Source of the DNA: Misgurnus anguillicaudatus | Taxonomy: Eukaryota > Chordata > Actinopteri > Cypriniformes > Cobitidae | DNA length: 64,000 nt | Assembly: GCF_027580225.2 (NCBI RefSeq) | Contig: NC_073358.2 | Span: 29,724,501-29,788,500, forward strand | Reading direction: 5' to 3' | Shown here: positions 13,376 to 23,680 of the stretch, piece after piece | How the letters are laid out: each line of letters opens with the position of its first letter | Numbering within the stretch: position 1 is the stretch's first letter | Notes under the pieces: generated by a model | Told to the model about the DNA's origin: nothing | Databases searched by the model: none | Seen by the model: the letters and a program-made list of their open reading frames with translations, nothing else | Program-made: the position numbers and the translations under genes

Positions 13376-14366
13376 GTTTGTCCACTGTTCCTTATAATGC
13401 AAATATTGTAATGTGTACATTAACATGGTATTTCCAAAAATAGACACAATAATCAATACACTCACAAACTTTTGACCTGATGGGGTGTATGGGAAATAGA
13501 GATGCCTTGTGCTCACATTAAGTGCTTATGTGCACATTTGTGGTTTTGTTTTAGTTTTCCAACATAAATAGATAATTCATACATCAATAAAAGAGAAAGG
13601 TAACTAAGTGGAATTCCCCCAAAGTACAATTTAATGGGTTCAAAAACTGTATGTTCACATTGTTTGCTTTGGCACAACAGTAGATTTTGTGTGTGCGCGC
13701 GCCTTTGTGTGTAAATGTATGGAGCAATGCATGTGTGCATAAGTGTGTCGATGTGTACAGCTCTGTGTCATGCCTGCTGAAGGATATTCTTGCATTTTCT
13801 CAGCCTGGATGATTTCTTAGATAAAACAACAAACACTCTGGTGAAACAAAGCTAAGAATGTTGTCTTAGGCTCTGAAATACAGAACTATTAGTGAAGGAT
13901 AAGCATATGTTTTGTGGAATCTGTCAGAAACATTGGGTAAATATTATTTCAATGCGAAGATGAATAGAGGCATGTGCACTGGCAAATAACCGAGGTCTAA
14001 ACCTCCTAATAAAGAATTATAGATGAATGATCACAAATAAACATGGGATATAATCTGCATGCAAACAATTGTCAAGAAAAGAACAACATGGTCTGAAAGG
14101 ATATATTACTAATTCGGTAGCCAAGAACAAACAAGGAAATTAATTTCACTATTGAGGTTTTCAGTTGGCAAGCTGATAATTTTCTTTCATCATTTATAAT
14201 CAAAAATCATATGACTGACATTGACCTGTAACTATTTACGTATAAGCTATTAAAATTACATGCAACTATAAACCAGCTCAACCTTGTATACAACCAATTC
14301 ATGACCAATAAAGACTTTACTTTTATAGGGCTGTTAATGTAAGTTAATGCAGATTATAAAACTTTA

Positions 14367-14398
<32 letters not shown>

Positions 14399-15121
14399 GT
14401 GTTTTTATGTTTTGTTAAAAGGTATATTCAGCATTTTATAAAAAAAAAGGAAATCTATAAAAACGTAACATGAATGGTTGTTATTTAAAGCATTGTCTAT
14501 CCGACCTGACTCTTATACGTTACTATTATTGGTCTAATGCAATTCAGTTTGTTTAATAGAAATAAAACCAGCCAGTTCATAACACACATAAAGTGGATAT
14601 TTTTACTTTTCTCTGGGTGTTTCATGAATCGATGGAAAAAGGGGAGAAATACAAATGGAATGAAAACGCTAGTGTAGAGGTTTCAAAGGGAGTTTTGGGT
14701 TAAAGAGCAGTACATTACACTGGGCAGCCTGAGTAATTAATGTTCACCACCCACCCATAGAGCCCTCAAGCCAAAAAGCTGTAGAGAACAAAATCACAAC
14801 CGTGTGTTTCTGCATGTCTGTGTGTCTGTGCATGTAAATATTTTCCCACTGAGGTGTAGCTATATTGATTTTCTTTGCTTATATTCTCACTTTTTTATTT
14901 TTATTAATATTCTTTATTTATGTAAATTAGTTTAGTACCGAGCCCCTACGGTGACATTGGAGTGAAAAAAATGTGCTCACATGAAACTTTCATGTGCTCA
15001 TGCGAAACCTTCATGTGCAGAATGTTTTTAAAAAGTTTAGTTTCACGCGTGCACGCGCAACTAAACTTTATTTAATTTTTTCTCCATGTCCCCTCCGTAT
15101 ATGTCTGTAAAAGCTTATCTG
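13376..15121. other. Intergenic DNA with a short (CA)n tract
   Basis: AT-rich, with no supported gene. A (CA)n tract lies at about 14365-14398. Bases 14690-14810 are repeat-free and of even composition, but no function can be assigned. Confidence 0.55.
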
Positions 15122-15639
15122 TTAAAGGGGCCATGGCATGAAAATCTGACTTTTTCCATGTTTAAGTGCTATGATTGGGTCCCCAGTGCTTCTATCAACC
15201 TAGAAAATGGTGAAAAAGATCAACCCAATAACTTAGTTTTGATAAACCATTCTCTACAAGCACATGAAAAAATTGGTCGTTGAAATTTGGCTCTCCTTAT
15301 GATGTCATAAGGAGCTCTTATTATAACAATACCACCCCTTAATCTGCACTATCCAATCACATCACTGCCATTTAGTGCAGAGAAAAGCACAATTGAGGTT
15401 TAATTGCAAAAAAAAACAAAACATCATTGTGATCAGTGTTTGAATTTCATCAGCTCATTTGCATTTTAAAGGACACACCCAAAACGGCACATTTTTGCAC
15501 ACACCTACAAAGTGGCAATTTTAACATGCTATAATAAATCATTTATATGGTATTTTGAGCTAAAACTTCACATGTGTACTTTTGGGACACCAAGATTTAT
15601 TTTACATCTTAAAAAAGTCTCGTGCCATGGCCCCTTTAA
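15122..15639 (+). mobile_element. MITE, TTAAAGGGGCCATGGCA family, copy 1
   Basis: The copy starts TTAAAGGGGCCATGGCATGA and ends with the reverse complement, GTGCCATGGCCCCTTTAA, giving about 18-bp inverted ends and a TTAA-like boundary. The interior has no ORF. Related copies lie at 32252-33812 (split by a hAT element), 33813-34206 (inverted) and 62950-63434, with an end fragment at 15931-15990. It is a non-autonomous DNA transposon about 0.5 kb long; the superfamily is inferred from the TTAA end only. Confidence 0.9.
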
Positions 15640-15678
15640 GTTAAAAAAATTGTTTTGAAAGAAAAGAAAGAAAAATGC

Positions 15679-15990
15679 ACAAAGCGAATGCCACAACTTT
15701 CTTTCTCAACGAACATTCAAAAGAATACACACATGCACAAAATTACCGACTTGAGTCACTCTTACAGGATCCCGCCTCTATTCCATTGAAAAAGTCAAAT
15801 GTTTTCGAATGAATACTGTGCGCACATTTGTATTATTTATTCATAAAGTGAGCAACAATTGCATAATCGCTGCTGCGTTGTTAAATCGTTTACAGCAAAT
15901 GAGGACTTAAAGGACCTGATGTTTACGATTGGGACACAAAGATTTATTTTACATCTTAAAAAAAATCTTGTGCCATGGCCCCTTTTAGTT
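15679..15990 (+). repeat. Segment duplicated at 17594-17826, closed by a MITE end fragment
   Basis: Bases 15679-15930 match 17594-17826 closely (shared words include ACACACATGCACAAAATTAC, AGTCACTCTTACAGGATCCC and GTTGTTAAATCGTTTACAGC). One copy differs by an indel of about 16 bases near its start. Bases 15931-15990 then repeat the 3' end of the neighbouring MITE, finishing at GTGCCATGGCCCC. So a copied genomic piece sits between a full MITE and a second MITE end. Confidence 0.85.
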
Positions 15991-16025
15991 AATTGTTTTT
16001 TTTAAAGAAAGTAAGTCATTGCATT

Positions 16026-16027
<2 letters not shown>

Positions 16028-16098
<71 letters not shown>
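16028..16098. repeat. (AT)n microsatellite
   Basis: About 35 AT units, the insertion context of the foldback MITE that begins at 16099. Confidence 0.98.
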
Positions 16099-16101
<3 letters not shown>

Positions 16102-16348
16102 GAGTTTCGTTGCAAAACGAGATAAATCCATTTTTTAACATTTTTGTCAAAACATGTTTATTATTATGTTATCATGTTATTATTTTGTTTTATGATGCTA
16201 CTTAGCTGTATTTTTTAAGTTATGAAGGTTTAAATCAAAACAAACCAACTGCAGTTGCATTGAAATTCATTGGAATGCACAACCAAAAAACGAGATTTCT
16301 GAACAATTAAAAAAACGGCGGTTATCTCGTTTTGCAACGAAACTCTTC
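16099..16348. mobile_element. Foldback MITE with about 26-bp inverted ends
   Basis: Starts GAAGAGTTTCGTTGCAAAAC and ends with the exact reverse complement, GTTTTGCAACGAAACTCTTC. AT dinucleotides lie on both sides, consistent with a TA-targeting (mariner/Tc1-type) element inserted into the AT microsatellite. It is about 250 bp with no coding capacity. Confidence 0.88.
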
Positions 16349-16374
16349 ATATATATTTCACTTTTTGTGTGTTC

Positions 16375-16562
16375 AGTATGTAAAATGTACTCTCGTGGAA
16401 AAAGGGTACAAAAGTACATTTTTGTCATCGGGACGTTACCTTTTAAAAAGATCATAATATGTACCATTTAGGTACAGATATTTACCTTTGATGTACCAAA
16501 ATGTACTTTTTTAAAAGTTACCACCCCAGTGACAACTTCATGTACCTTTTTGCCTCAGAGTG
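16375..16562. mobile_element. MITE-like foldback with GTACAAAAGTACA words
   Basis: The left half has AAAGGGTACAAAAGTACATT and GGGACGTTACC. The right half has the inverted counterparts GGTAC, AAAATGTACTTTT, GTTACCACC and ATGTACCTTTTTGCC, closing with CTCAGAGTGTAA. The CACTCTGAGGCAAAAAGG type of end is shared by many short fish elements. The left terminus is degraded. Confidence 0.65.
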
Positions 16563-17593
16563 TAATTTACATTTGTGCATTTGGCAGACGCTTTTATCCT
16601 AATTGAGGAGTTTAATTCAAGCTATGCATTTTATCAGTAGTAGGCCTATGTGTTTTCCCTGGTAATCTCACCCATGATCTTTACACTTATAGCACAATGT
16701 TCTGCGAATTAAGCTACAGGAAGACTGTAGAAAGCAGAATAGACCAAAGTTTTAAGATAGATGAATTGCTAAATTGATATGTGAGGGAGGGAGGGAAAGA
16801 GAAAGAGGACCCTGCAATGATATATATCTTGAACTGTAGATCTGGCAACTGGGTTGTTTGGGAAGAAAAATAGATTTACAAGGCAGTGAGATAGAGGAGC
16901 GTATGAGGAAATCTATGGGCCTTCAGTCGCACAGCATCTCACAAATATATCCAGTTACCCCCCTACAGACTCCACTCCAACCTCCTACTGCGAGCCATTC
17001 AACATGTACAACCCTCACACACACATATAAAGACATGCACACACACACTCCGACCACCCCGAAGCGTCAGCCTTCAGTCGTCATAGAGACCCAAAGTACC
17101 GGCTCAGTTCCAGCCATGTTGTGACAGGACACAGGAAGCATGTGCCGTCGTGGGAGGAAGTATCAAATCAAACGCCATCTTTTTCTACTTTGGGAGAGAT
17201 TCCGCTCCGGTCAGAGGTGCTTTGCGCAGACGTTTAAAACAGGCCTGTTGGAAGAGGGGATAAGCAAAAACAAAAGCCTGCATTCATCTGGCCCACATCG
17301 GGAAACATAATGTTATTTCACAGGCTCGCTTTTTACCTGAGGGACAGAGAGACAGAGGCCGCAGTCACAGTGAGAGAGAGATTGATATTGAGCATAAAAG
17401 AGAGTGGATTAATTTGATAATTTTGTTCAGAAACGGACACCAAGAGACAAGGGGATGCAGAACAACAAAGATACGAGACACTGAAGAGAGATGGCTTTAC
17501 TTTTATTCAACAGACATGGGACCACAGAACCTCAAGCCAAGAAAGTTGGGCAGAATGGGATTGGCTTGTCAGCCACGAGGAACTGCAGCAACA
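16563..17593. other. Intergenic DNA; possible regulatory stretch 17130-17350
   Basis: No supported gene. Bases 17130-17350 are repeat-free and less AT-rich than average, without an open frame. That fits a conserved non-coding element but proves nothing alone. Confidence 0.45.
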
Positions 17594-17826
17594 CAAAGTG
17601 AATGCCACGAACATTCACAAGAATACACACATGCACAAAATTACCAACTTGAGTCACTCTTACAGGATCCCGCCTCCATTCCATTGAAAAAGTCAATGTT
17701 TTCGAATTAATACAACATTTGTATTATTTATTCATAAAGTGAGCAACAGTTGCATAATCGCTGCTGCGTTGTTAAATCGTTTACAGCAAATGAGGATTTA
17801 AAGGACCTGATGTTTACGATTATGTC
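17594..17826 (+). repeat. Second copy of the segment at 15679-15930
   Basis: Near-identical to the copy 1.9 kb upstream apart from small indels. No MITE end is attached here, which suggests this is the source locus and the copy beside the MITE is derived. Confidence 0.8.
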
Positions 17827-18830
17827 ATAATCATGTATGCTAAATAACCCAATCAGCTCGCTGTCAAGGAGAGCAGTAAGTCTGTGCGCCTTGGCGGGTG
17901 GCCTTAATGCTGAACATGTTTCAGTAGACCATATAACCTTGGCAATGCTTCGGGAGGCTTTGCGTACTTCTCCCCAATCTCATGCTTCATCGTGCTACAT
18001 AAGCTACTTTGACATGGAGGTGCGGGCCTGTAAACGTTTCCCCTTTTACCGCGAACCATGTGACGCCATAAACTCTCTCTTCCCTCACTTCTGGAATGCC
18101 ACGCACGCCCTGTGGTTTCTGATCACTATCTTGCTGATTATCAAAGCCTTATAACTCAAATCTGTTGCTGGGTCGGTTTCGATGTGGCTTGCTCTTAGGC
18201 AGGGGTTCCCTTGTGAATAGCTGAATGGAACAAAGTGTGGTACAGATGGAGCTGTTGTGTCAAAAGTGATGGTGTGAATAGGGGCAGAGTTGCGTGAGGT
18301 CCTCTGTGAGGGTGAACCTTGTAAAAATTTGAGAGCTGTGTTACACAGTAAAGGCCCCAGTGTGGTTAAACGTAGTACCTTTGGCATAGCCTCTACGTGC
18401 ATGGTGACCCACAAGGTTGTTTGCATTCATAGCTCTTTGTTTTGTTCTGCAAGTACACAGCCAAAACTCTGGTTGGCAAACATATTGATACCCCGTGTTT
18501 TCCTGTTGCTTCACTCACTGCAACATTTCCATTTGGAGAGTTGATTTCTCACCGCAAATTAGGCAGTCCATCTTGCCGTCTTTGGCCAGTCTCACTTTGA
18601 CATGGTCCACGTTTGAGAACAGCAGTTGCAAAGATGTGTGGAGCTACCACGGATATCATTTCTGTGCAGGATTTCTTATTAAAGAAGCGAACCAATCAAA
18701 GTGTAACAGTCTGTAAAGACAGTATAAAATTACACTACACTGCAAAAAGTTCCTTGTTGCACTTAAATGTTTAATTTTAACTTGAATTAACAAGTCAGTT
18801 CAACTTTCTTGAGTGAGGACTTAAAGGTGC
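17827..18830. other. Intergenic DNA with an unassigned 105-codon frame
   Basis: A plus-strand frame at 17837-18154 encodes 105 residues ending in a hydrophobic stretch (WFLITILLIIKAL), but I recognise no family and see no splice context. The reverse strand over the same bases is also partly open. Left as non-coding. A short fragment starting ACTGCAAAAAGTTCC near 18740 is probably a MITE end. Confidence 0.4.
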
Positions 18831-19215
18831 AGTGTGTAACTTTTAGACGGATCTAATGACAGAAATGCAATATTATATACATAACTTTTTATCAGTGATG
18901 TATAAAGACTTACAAAATGAACTGCTATGTGTTTATTAACTTAGAATGAGCCGTTTTTATCTACATACACCGTGGGTCCCCTTACATGGAAGTCGCCATT
19001 TTAGGCCGCCATGTTTCTAGTAGCCCTAAATGGACAAAATGCTCTACAGAGCGTGTTTTGTCACTACTGTATTTAGTCTTAGACAACAACATGTTTGTCT
19101 TGTGGTGGCTACTGTAGCTTCTCTATGCGTTTTGGTGAATGGTGGACTGAGCCGTTGGTTGCAATTCACAATCTCACTGCTAGATGGTGCTGAAATCTAC
19201 ACACTGCACCTTTAA
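18831..19215. mobile_element. MITE with TTAAAGGTGCAGTGTGTA ends
   Basis: Begins TTAAAGGTGCAGTGTGTAAC and ends with the reverse complement of that end, TACACACTGCACCTTTAA: 18-bp inverted repeats with TTAA at both borders. The interior is non-coding. TTAA targeting suggests a piggyBac- or Kolobok-type helper, by inference. Confidence 0.9.
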
Positions 19216-19860
19216 AGGAACACTCCACTTTTTTGAAAATATGCTCATTTACCTGCTCTCCTACAGTTAAACATTTGATTATTACTGTTTTGGAATCCAT
19301 TCAGCTGATCTCCGGGTCTGGCGGTAGCATTTATGCATAGCTTAGCACAATCCATTGAATCTGTTTAGACCATTAGCATTGCGCCTAAAAAATCAAAGAG
19401 TTTCTATTTTTTTTTACTTTTTAAAACTTAACTCTTCTGTAGTTACATCGTGTACTAAGACCGACGGAAAATTAAAAGTTATGATTATCTAGGCAGATAT
19501 GGCTAGGGACTATACTCTCATTCTGGCATAATAATTAAGGACTTTGCTGCCGTGGCATGGCTGCGGGAGGTGCAATGATATTACGCAGCACACGAAAATA
19601 GTCCCCTGCTATTGAAAGTTACTAAGGGGACTATTTTCGGCTGCTGCATAATATAATTGTGTAATAACATGTCACACAGACTAACTACAGAAGAGTCAAG
19701 TTTTAAATAGGAAAAATATCGAAACTCTTTGGTTATTTTTTCAGCGCGATGCCAATGGTCCAATCAGATTCAATGGACTACGCCAAGCCATGCCAAAAGT
19801 GGTAGCGCCAGACCTGGAGATTGGCTGAATTCCAAAATGGTAAGAATCAAATATTCAGTA
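19216..19860. mobile_element. Degenerate dispersed fish repeat (AGGAACACTCCAC end)
   Basis: Starts directly after the previous element with AGGAACACTCCACTTTTTTG and continues with CCATTCAGCTGATCTCCGGG. That word returns inverted as CCTGGAGATTGGCTGAATTCC near 19815. The halves are thus inverted copies with an internal hairpin (GAAAATAGTCCCC / GGGGACTATTTTC at 19597-19636). The right terminus is eroded. No protein is encoded. Confidence 0.75.
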
Positions 19861-20306
19861 TAAAATTATGAAAAAAATGGTTTGCTGTGCGGTTGGCTGC
19901 ATACTCTTGTCACAAATTAATAAATTACAGTCACTGCATTATAATAGCTGCTAAAAGGTGGTGAAATATGAAAACTACAGACCTTTCCAACAATATAGTT
20001 TGTCGTGATAGATTAACATTTACATGAAAAATATTGAAGTAAACTTGGGTGTCCTGCTCACGGGATAGTGTCAGTTAATGGTTAAGGTTGTACTTATTGA
20101 AAGGGCACTGCCCCAAATAACAGCTAGGAAAAACTGTTTTTTCTGACAGTGTACCATTCCAAAGTTTAAGGTCACATATTCTTTTTTACAATAAAAGTAA
20201 ACTTCAAAACTATGGAATATCACAAATATAACTATGGGAAATAAGTTTTTGTATGACTATAAACTAAAATAAATCAAATCTAAATTACATTTTAGCATCT
20301 TCAAAG

Positions 20307-20604
20307 TACACTCTAAAAAAACAAACGGTGCTATATAGCACCAAAACTGTTGATTTGAATCGTAACCATAGAAGAGCCATTTTTGGTGCCATGTAGCACC
20401 GGTGAAGCACCTGTGTAGAGCCATATAGGGGCCATATAGCACCACTATAGCACCACATATGGTTCTGTGTGGCACTATGTGGTTCTACATAGGTGCTTCA
20501 CTGGTGCTTCGCCGGTGCTGTATGGCACTAAAAACGGTTCTTCTATGATTACGAGCAAAGAACCATTTTTGGTGCTATATAGCACCGTTTGTTTTTAGAG
20601 TGTA
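20307..20604. mobile_element. Foldback MITE, TACACTCTAAAAA / GGTGCTATATAGCACC
   Basis: About 36-bp near-perfect inverted ends, starting TACACTCTAAAAAAACAAAC and containing GGTGCTATATAGCACC (itself a palindrome) near both termini. The interior is a chain of CACC/GGTG palindromes, so the whole 298 bp can fold. Relatives with GGTTCTATATAGAACC lie at 22472-22613 and 44037-44217. Confidence 0.92.
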
Positions 20605-22471
20605 ATTATCCTTTCCCCTGTATGTACTCTTTGCATCTTCTCAACCAGCATCCCATCCATTTTTTTATTCCCATCCCATCTAATGTTTCGAAGATCATGA
20701 CTAACATTTCAGTCAAGTGACCCTTATCTTTTGAATAGTAGTTTACTTTTGGTAACCACTGCTACTCTGAGCCTATACTGTAAGCCCTAAGTATAGTCAC
20801 TTTCACCAGAAACGGTGAATGACTGATGAAGTTAGAGCATCATGTTCTAGAGGAGAGAAGTGGTGAAGGGAGGGTTCAGTGTGAGATGGAGGCTGAAAGA
20901 ACAGAGCTTCATGGGTGGTTCCATCTGTTGCTTTTGGTTTCGTTGAATGACTGACAGGGGCGTCATGCAAATGTGAAGTACAGAGAGCAGGCAAAGACAG
21001 GAACGCTAACTGCTGCTTTCCCCGGCCACACACATGCACATGCTCTACACAGACATCCTCAAAATGCTTATTTTAACAACAGTGCACGTTTGCTGCATTT
21101 CCTCTTAAAGATTATGAATGATGAATAGCTTGTAAAACAGATATCGGACAACTGTGTAACAAAGATGCGTGTTAAGCACTTACGTTTATATATTTTCAGT
21201 AATTATTTTATTACATACTTGACCATAACTTTATGACAATCAGTGAAATGGACTTCATGACTCTGTGTAAAAGGGCAAAGCCTTTAGCCAGAGAGAAAGT
21301 GTGAGTCGTTTTGAGCCACTGGTTAATGTCCAGTGCAGTGCGCGGTGTAGATTACCTACGGGTGTCACTGTGATGAATGGCCCGGCATGGCGTGCTAAAA
21401 TGTTTATGCTCCAGTGCCGTTATTGCGTGTAACTGGCGTCCACAATCAGCCTGCTTGGGGAAACACCATTGGGCTAGCCATTATGCTAGACATGAAAGGA
21501 TGGGAAATATGTCTGTCCATTAGCTACTAAAACAATCAGAGAGAAAATCACAAGTAAAATCTCTTTAATATCTTGATTGTTTATTCTAAACAGCAGTGTG
21601 ATTAGACTTATAGCAGATGGTGACTTTTGCTTAAGTCTTGTGATTCCCAGAAATTTCTTCTAAGAAACAGACCCAGTAATCTCACATGTATTCTCTATAA
21701 GCTTAGCAACCAAAGACTGCATTGATTTCAGGTCATTAAATTCTTCCAAGAAATTATTATCAGAGCTGCATGTCTCCACATTTAGTTTTAAAGCTATATA
21801 AAGAATTTGTTGTTACAATTTTCCTAAATTTTTTTTTTAGAAGAGATAAAGATGAAACCTAAGTAAAAGTCTCCTGTGAAAGTTCAACTTCTAAGAATCA
21901 TTGTCTTTCTCTGGGCACATAAAATCACATACACATTTAACAAAGTGGCCCCAATTTAAGTTATTTTATGTAAAGACTGGTAAGAAAGCTGGGTCTATAC
22001 TTTCAAAGATACCATTTATGTCTAGATTTTTTAAATAAGTATGATGATGCAGTATTGGACCCGCTGGGTCTATCGGGGTGGCAGAGTTTAAGAGGTTAAT
22101 AAATGTGTTTAACACTTTCAGGTCAAATAAAATACACATTTTGAGACAATATGAAGTCACAGAATCTAGTGTTTCCCAAACTGGGGTGTTGAAGATGTTG
22201 CCAGGGTCCCCAGTTTTATGAGATTTTATGAAATATATTACTTTATCATAACTTCATCAAATCTCAGACCAAATATATTTAACAACCAATAGCACTACAT
22301 TGTATCATTTATTTTGTTATGTGTAATTCAGATTTTAAGTTTGAGATTGTTTTATGTCATGAAAATGGGGTGGGGCGAATGGATGCACAGTAAAAGGGGC
22401 ACACTCCGAAAAGTTTGAGGACCATTTTACTAAAATTAAACAAAAATGTGTAATAATTTAAAAGTGTGTGG
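20605..22471. other. Intergenic DNA; candidate CNE at 21240-21490
   Basis: No supported gene. Bases 21240-21490 are repeat-free, GC-richer than the flanks and without an open frame, a texture seen in conserved developmental enhancers. The remainder is AT-rich with no clear repeats. Confidence 0.45.
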
Positions 22472-22613
22472 TACACTCTAAAAAAAAAAGGTTCCTTGAG
22501 GTTCTATATAGAACCGTGGGGTTCTATACTTGGCCAATAGAACCTTTTACCAAAAAACGGGTTCCATATAGAACCCTTGGAAGGCAAAGAACCATTTTTA
22601 TTAAAATGGTTCT
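22472..22613. mobile_element. Truncated MITE, TACACTCTAAAAA / GGTTCTATATAGAACC
   Basis: The left end TACACTCTAAAAAAAAAAGG is followed by the palindrome GGTTCTATATAGAACC and further GGTTCC/GAACC words. The right end lacks the expected AGAGTGTA, so the copy is truncated. Same end type as the element at 20307-20604. Confidence 0.8.
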
Positions 22614-23496
22614 ATAATTCACGTTTTGTGACTGAAGTGTAAACTAAAGATTACACAATAATTGCAGACCTACACAACTCATCTACAAACCTACACAACT
22701 CATTCACAAACCTTTTTGTGTCAATAGGTTGTGGTCAAATAAAGAGAGAGTCAACAAATAGGCTACTAATATTTAGTGTACACTGTAAAAAATCCAACTA
22801 ATGAAATGTTGGACGGGCAAAAATATATAAGTTAAACCAATTTTTTTGTTTGAGCTAGTTGAGAAGATCTGTGTTTAAAATATTAAATGAATGGTTATTT
22901 TCAAATCCAGTCAAAATTCAGAATGGCTAGTGTTGACTGAACTAATTAAGACAAATCAGGTAAATATGTGGACTTATGACAGCTATGTTTCCTGACAACA
23001 AAATGCTCATATATTACTGTTATTTGGTCACAAAATGTAATTGTAAGAGTTGTTCAGGCGTGAATGTATGTGCTTAAAGTTTAAATATGCGGTCGGTTAA
23101 TAAAGATAGCGTCTATTTAAAAATGTGCTCGGACACTTTCGGACGTAGATGAGCTCCATAGGAGCTCCAGAAAATCACAGACACTTAAGCGCTCACACCC
23201 CGCCCAGCGCAGCCTCTCCTCAGCACGCCCATCAGACTGCTGGCTCTGATATCTCTGTGGCGTTTAAACATGTGATTTAATTCATTTTGATTTCTCATAC
23301 TTAACAATGAAAGGGTTATGTTTTAAATCATATTTTAGGATTGCACTTATTGATATTGCTGTTGAGTGATGTTTCATATCTTTTACATTTGTTATAACCG
23401 GACTACATGCGAATTTGAACTTCAGAGCTGAGGAAGCGGGTGGAGAAATAGTCCCAATATCATAACAATCTTAAATAAAACTTCTAAATATGCCCG
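22614..23496. other. Intergenic DNA, nothing recognised
   Basis: A weak ACTGTAAAAAATCCAAC-type repeat end lies near 22781. Otherwise no gene or repeat structure is evident up to the left terminus of the large element. Confidence 0.55.
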
Positions 23497-23680
23497 CCCA
23501 GCCAACATGTATATGTGGGCCCCACATGGGTTTTACTTGGGCTACATGGGTACCAAGTGGGCATGGTCCTATTATGGGCATCTTATATGGGACTCACTTG
23601 GGTTAGTGTAGTAGGCCCCACATGGGTTAAAAAACATAGGCTCCCTATATGGGTCCTAGTTGGGATGTTAATGGGAAATG
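23497..23680. repeat. Left inverted terminus and irregular ATGGG-rich subterminal DNA
   Basis: Contains many ACATGGG, TATGGG and ACTTGGG words without fixed period. It leads into the regular 134-bp array. The frames here translate to Gly-Pro-Thr-Trp-Val repeats and are artefacts of that word repetition. Confidence 0.7.

Noticed and set aside
17837..18154. 105-codon ORF with a C-terminal hydrophobic segment
   Set aside because: No recognised family, no splice or promoter context, and an overlapping open frame on the other strand; tmem174, a human neighbour of FOXD1, was considered but no resemblance was seen.
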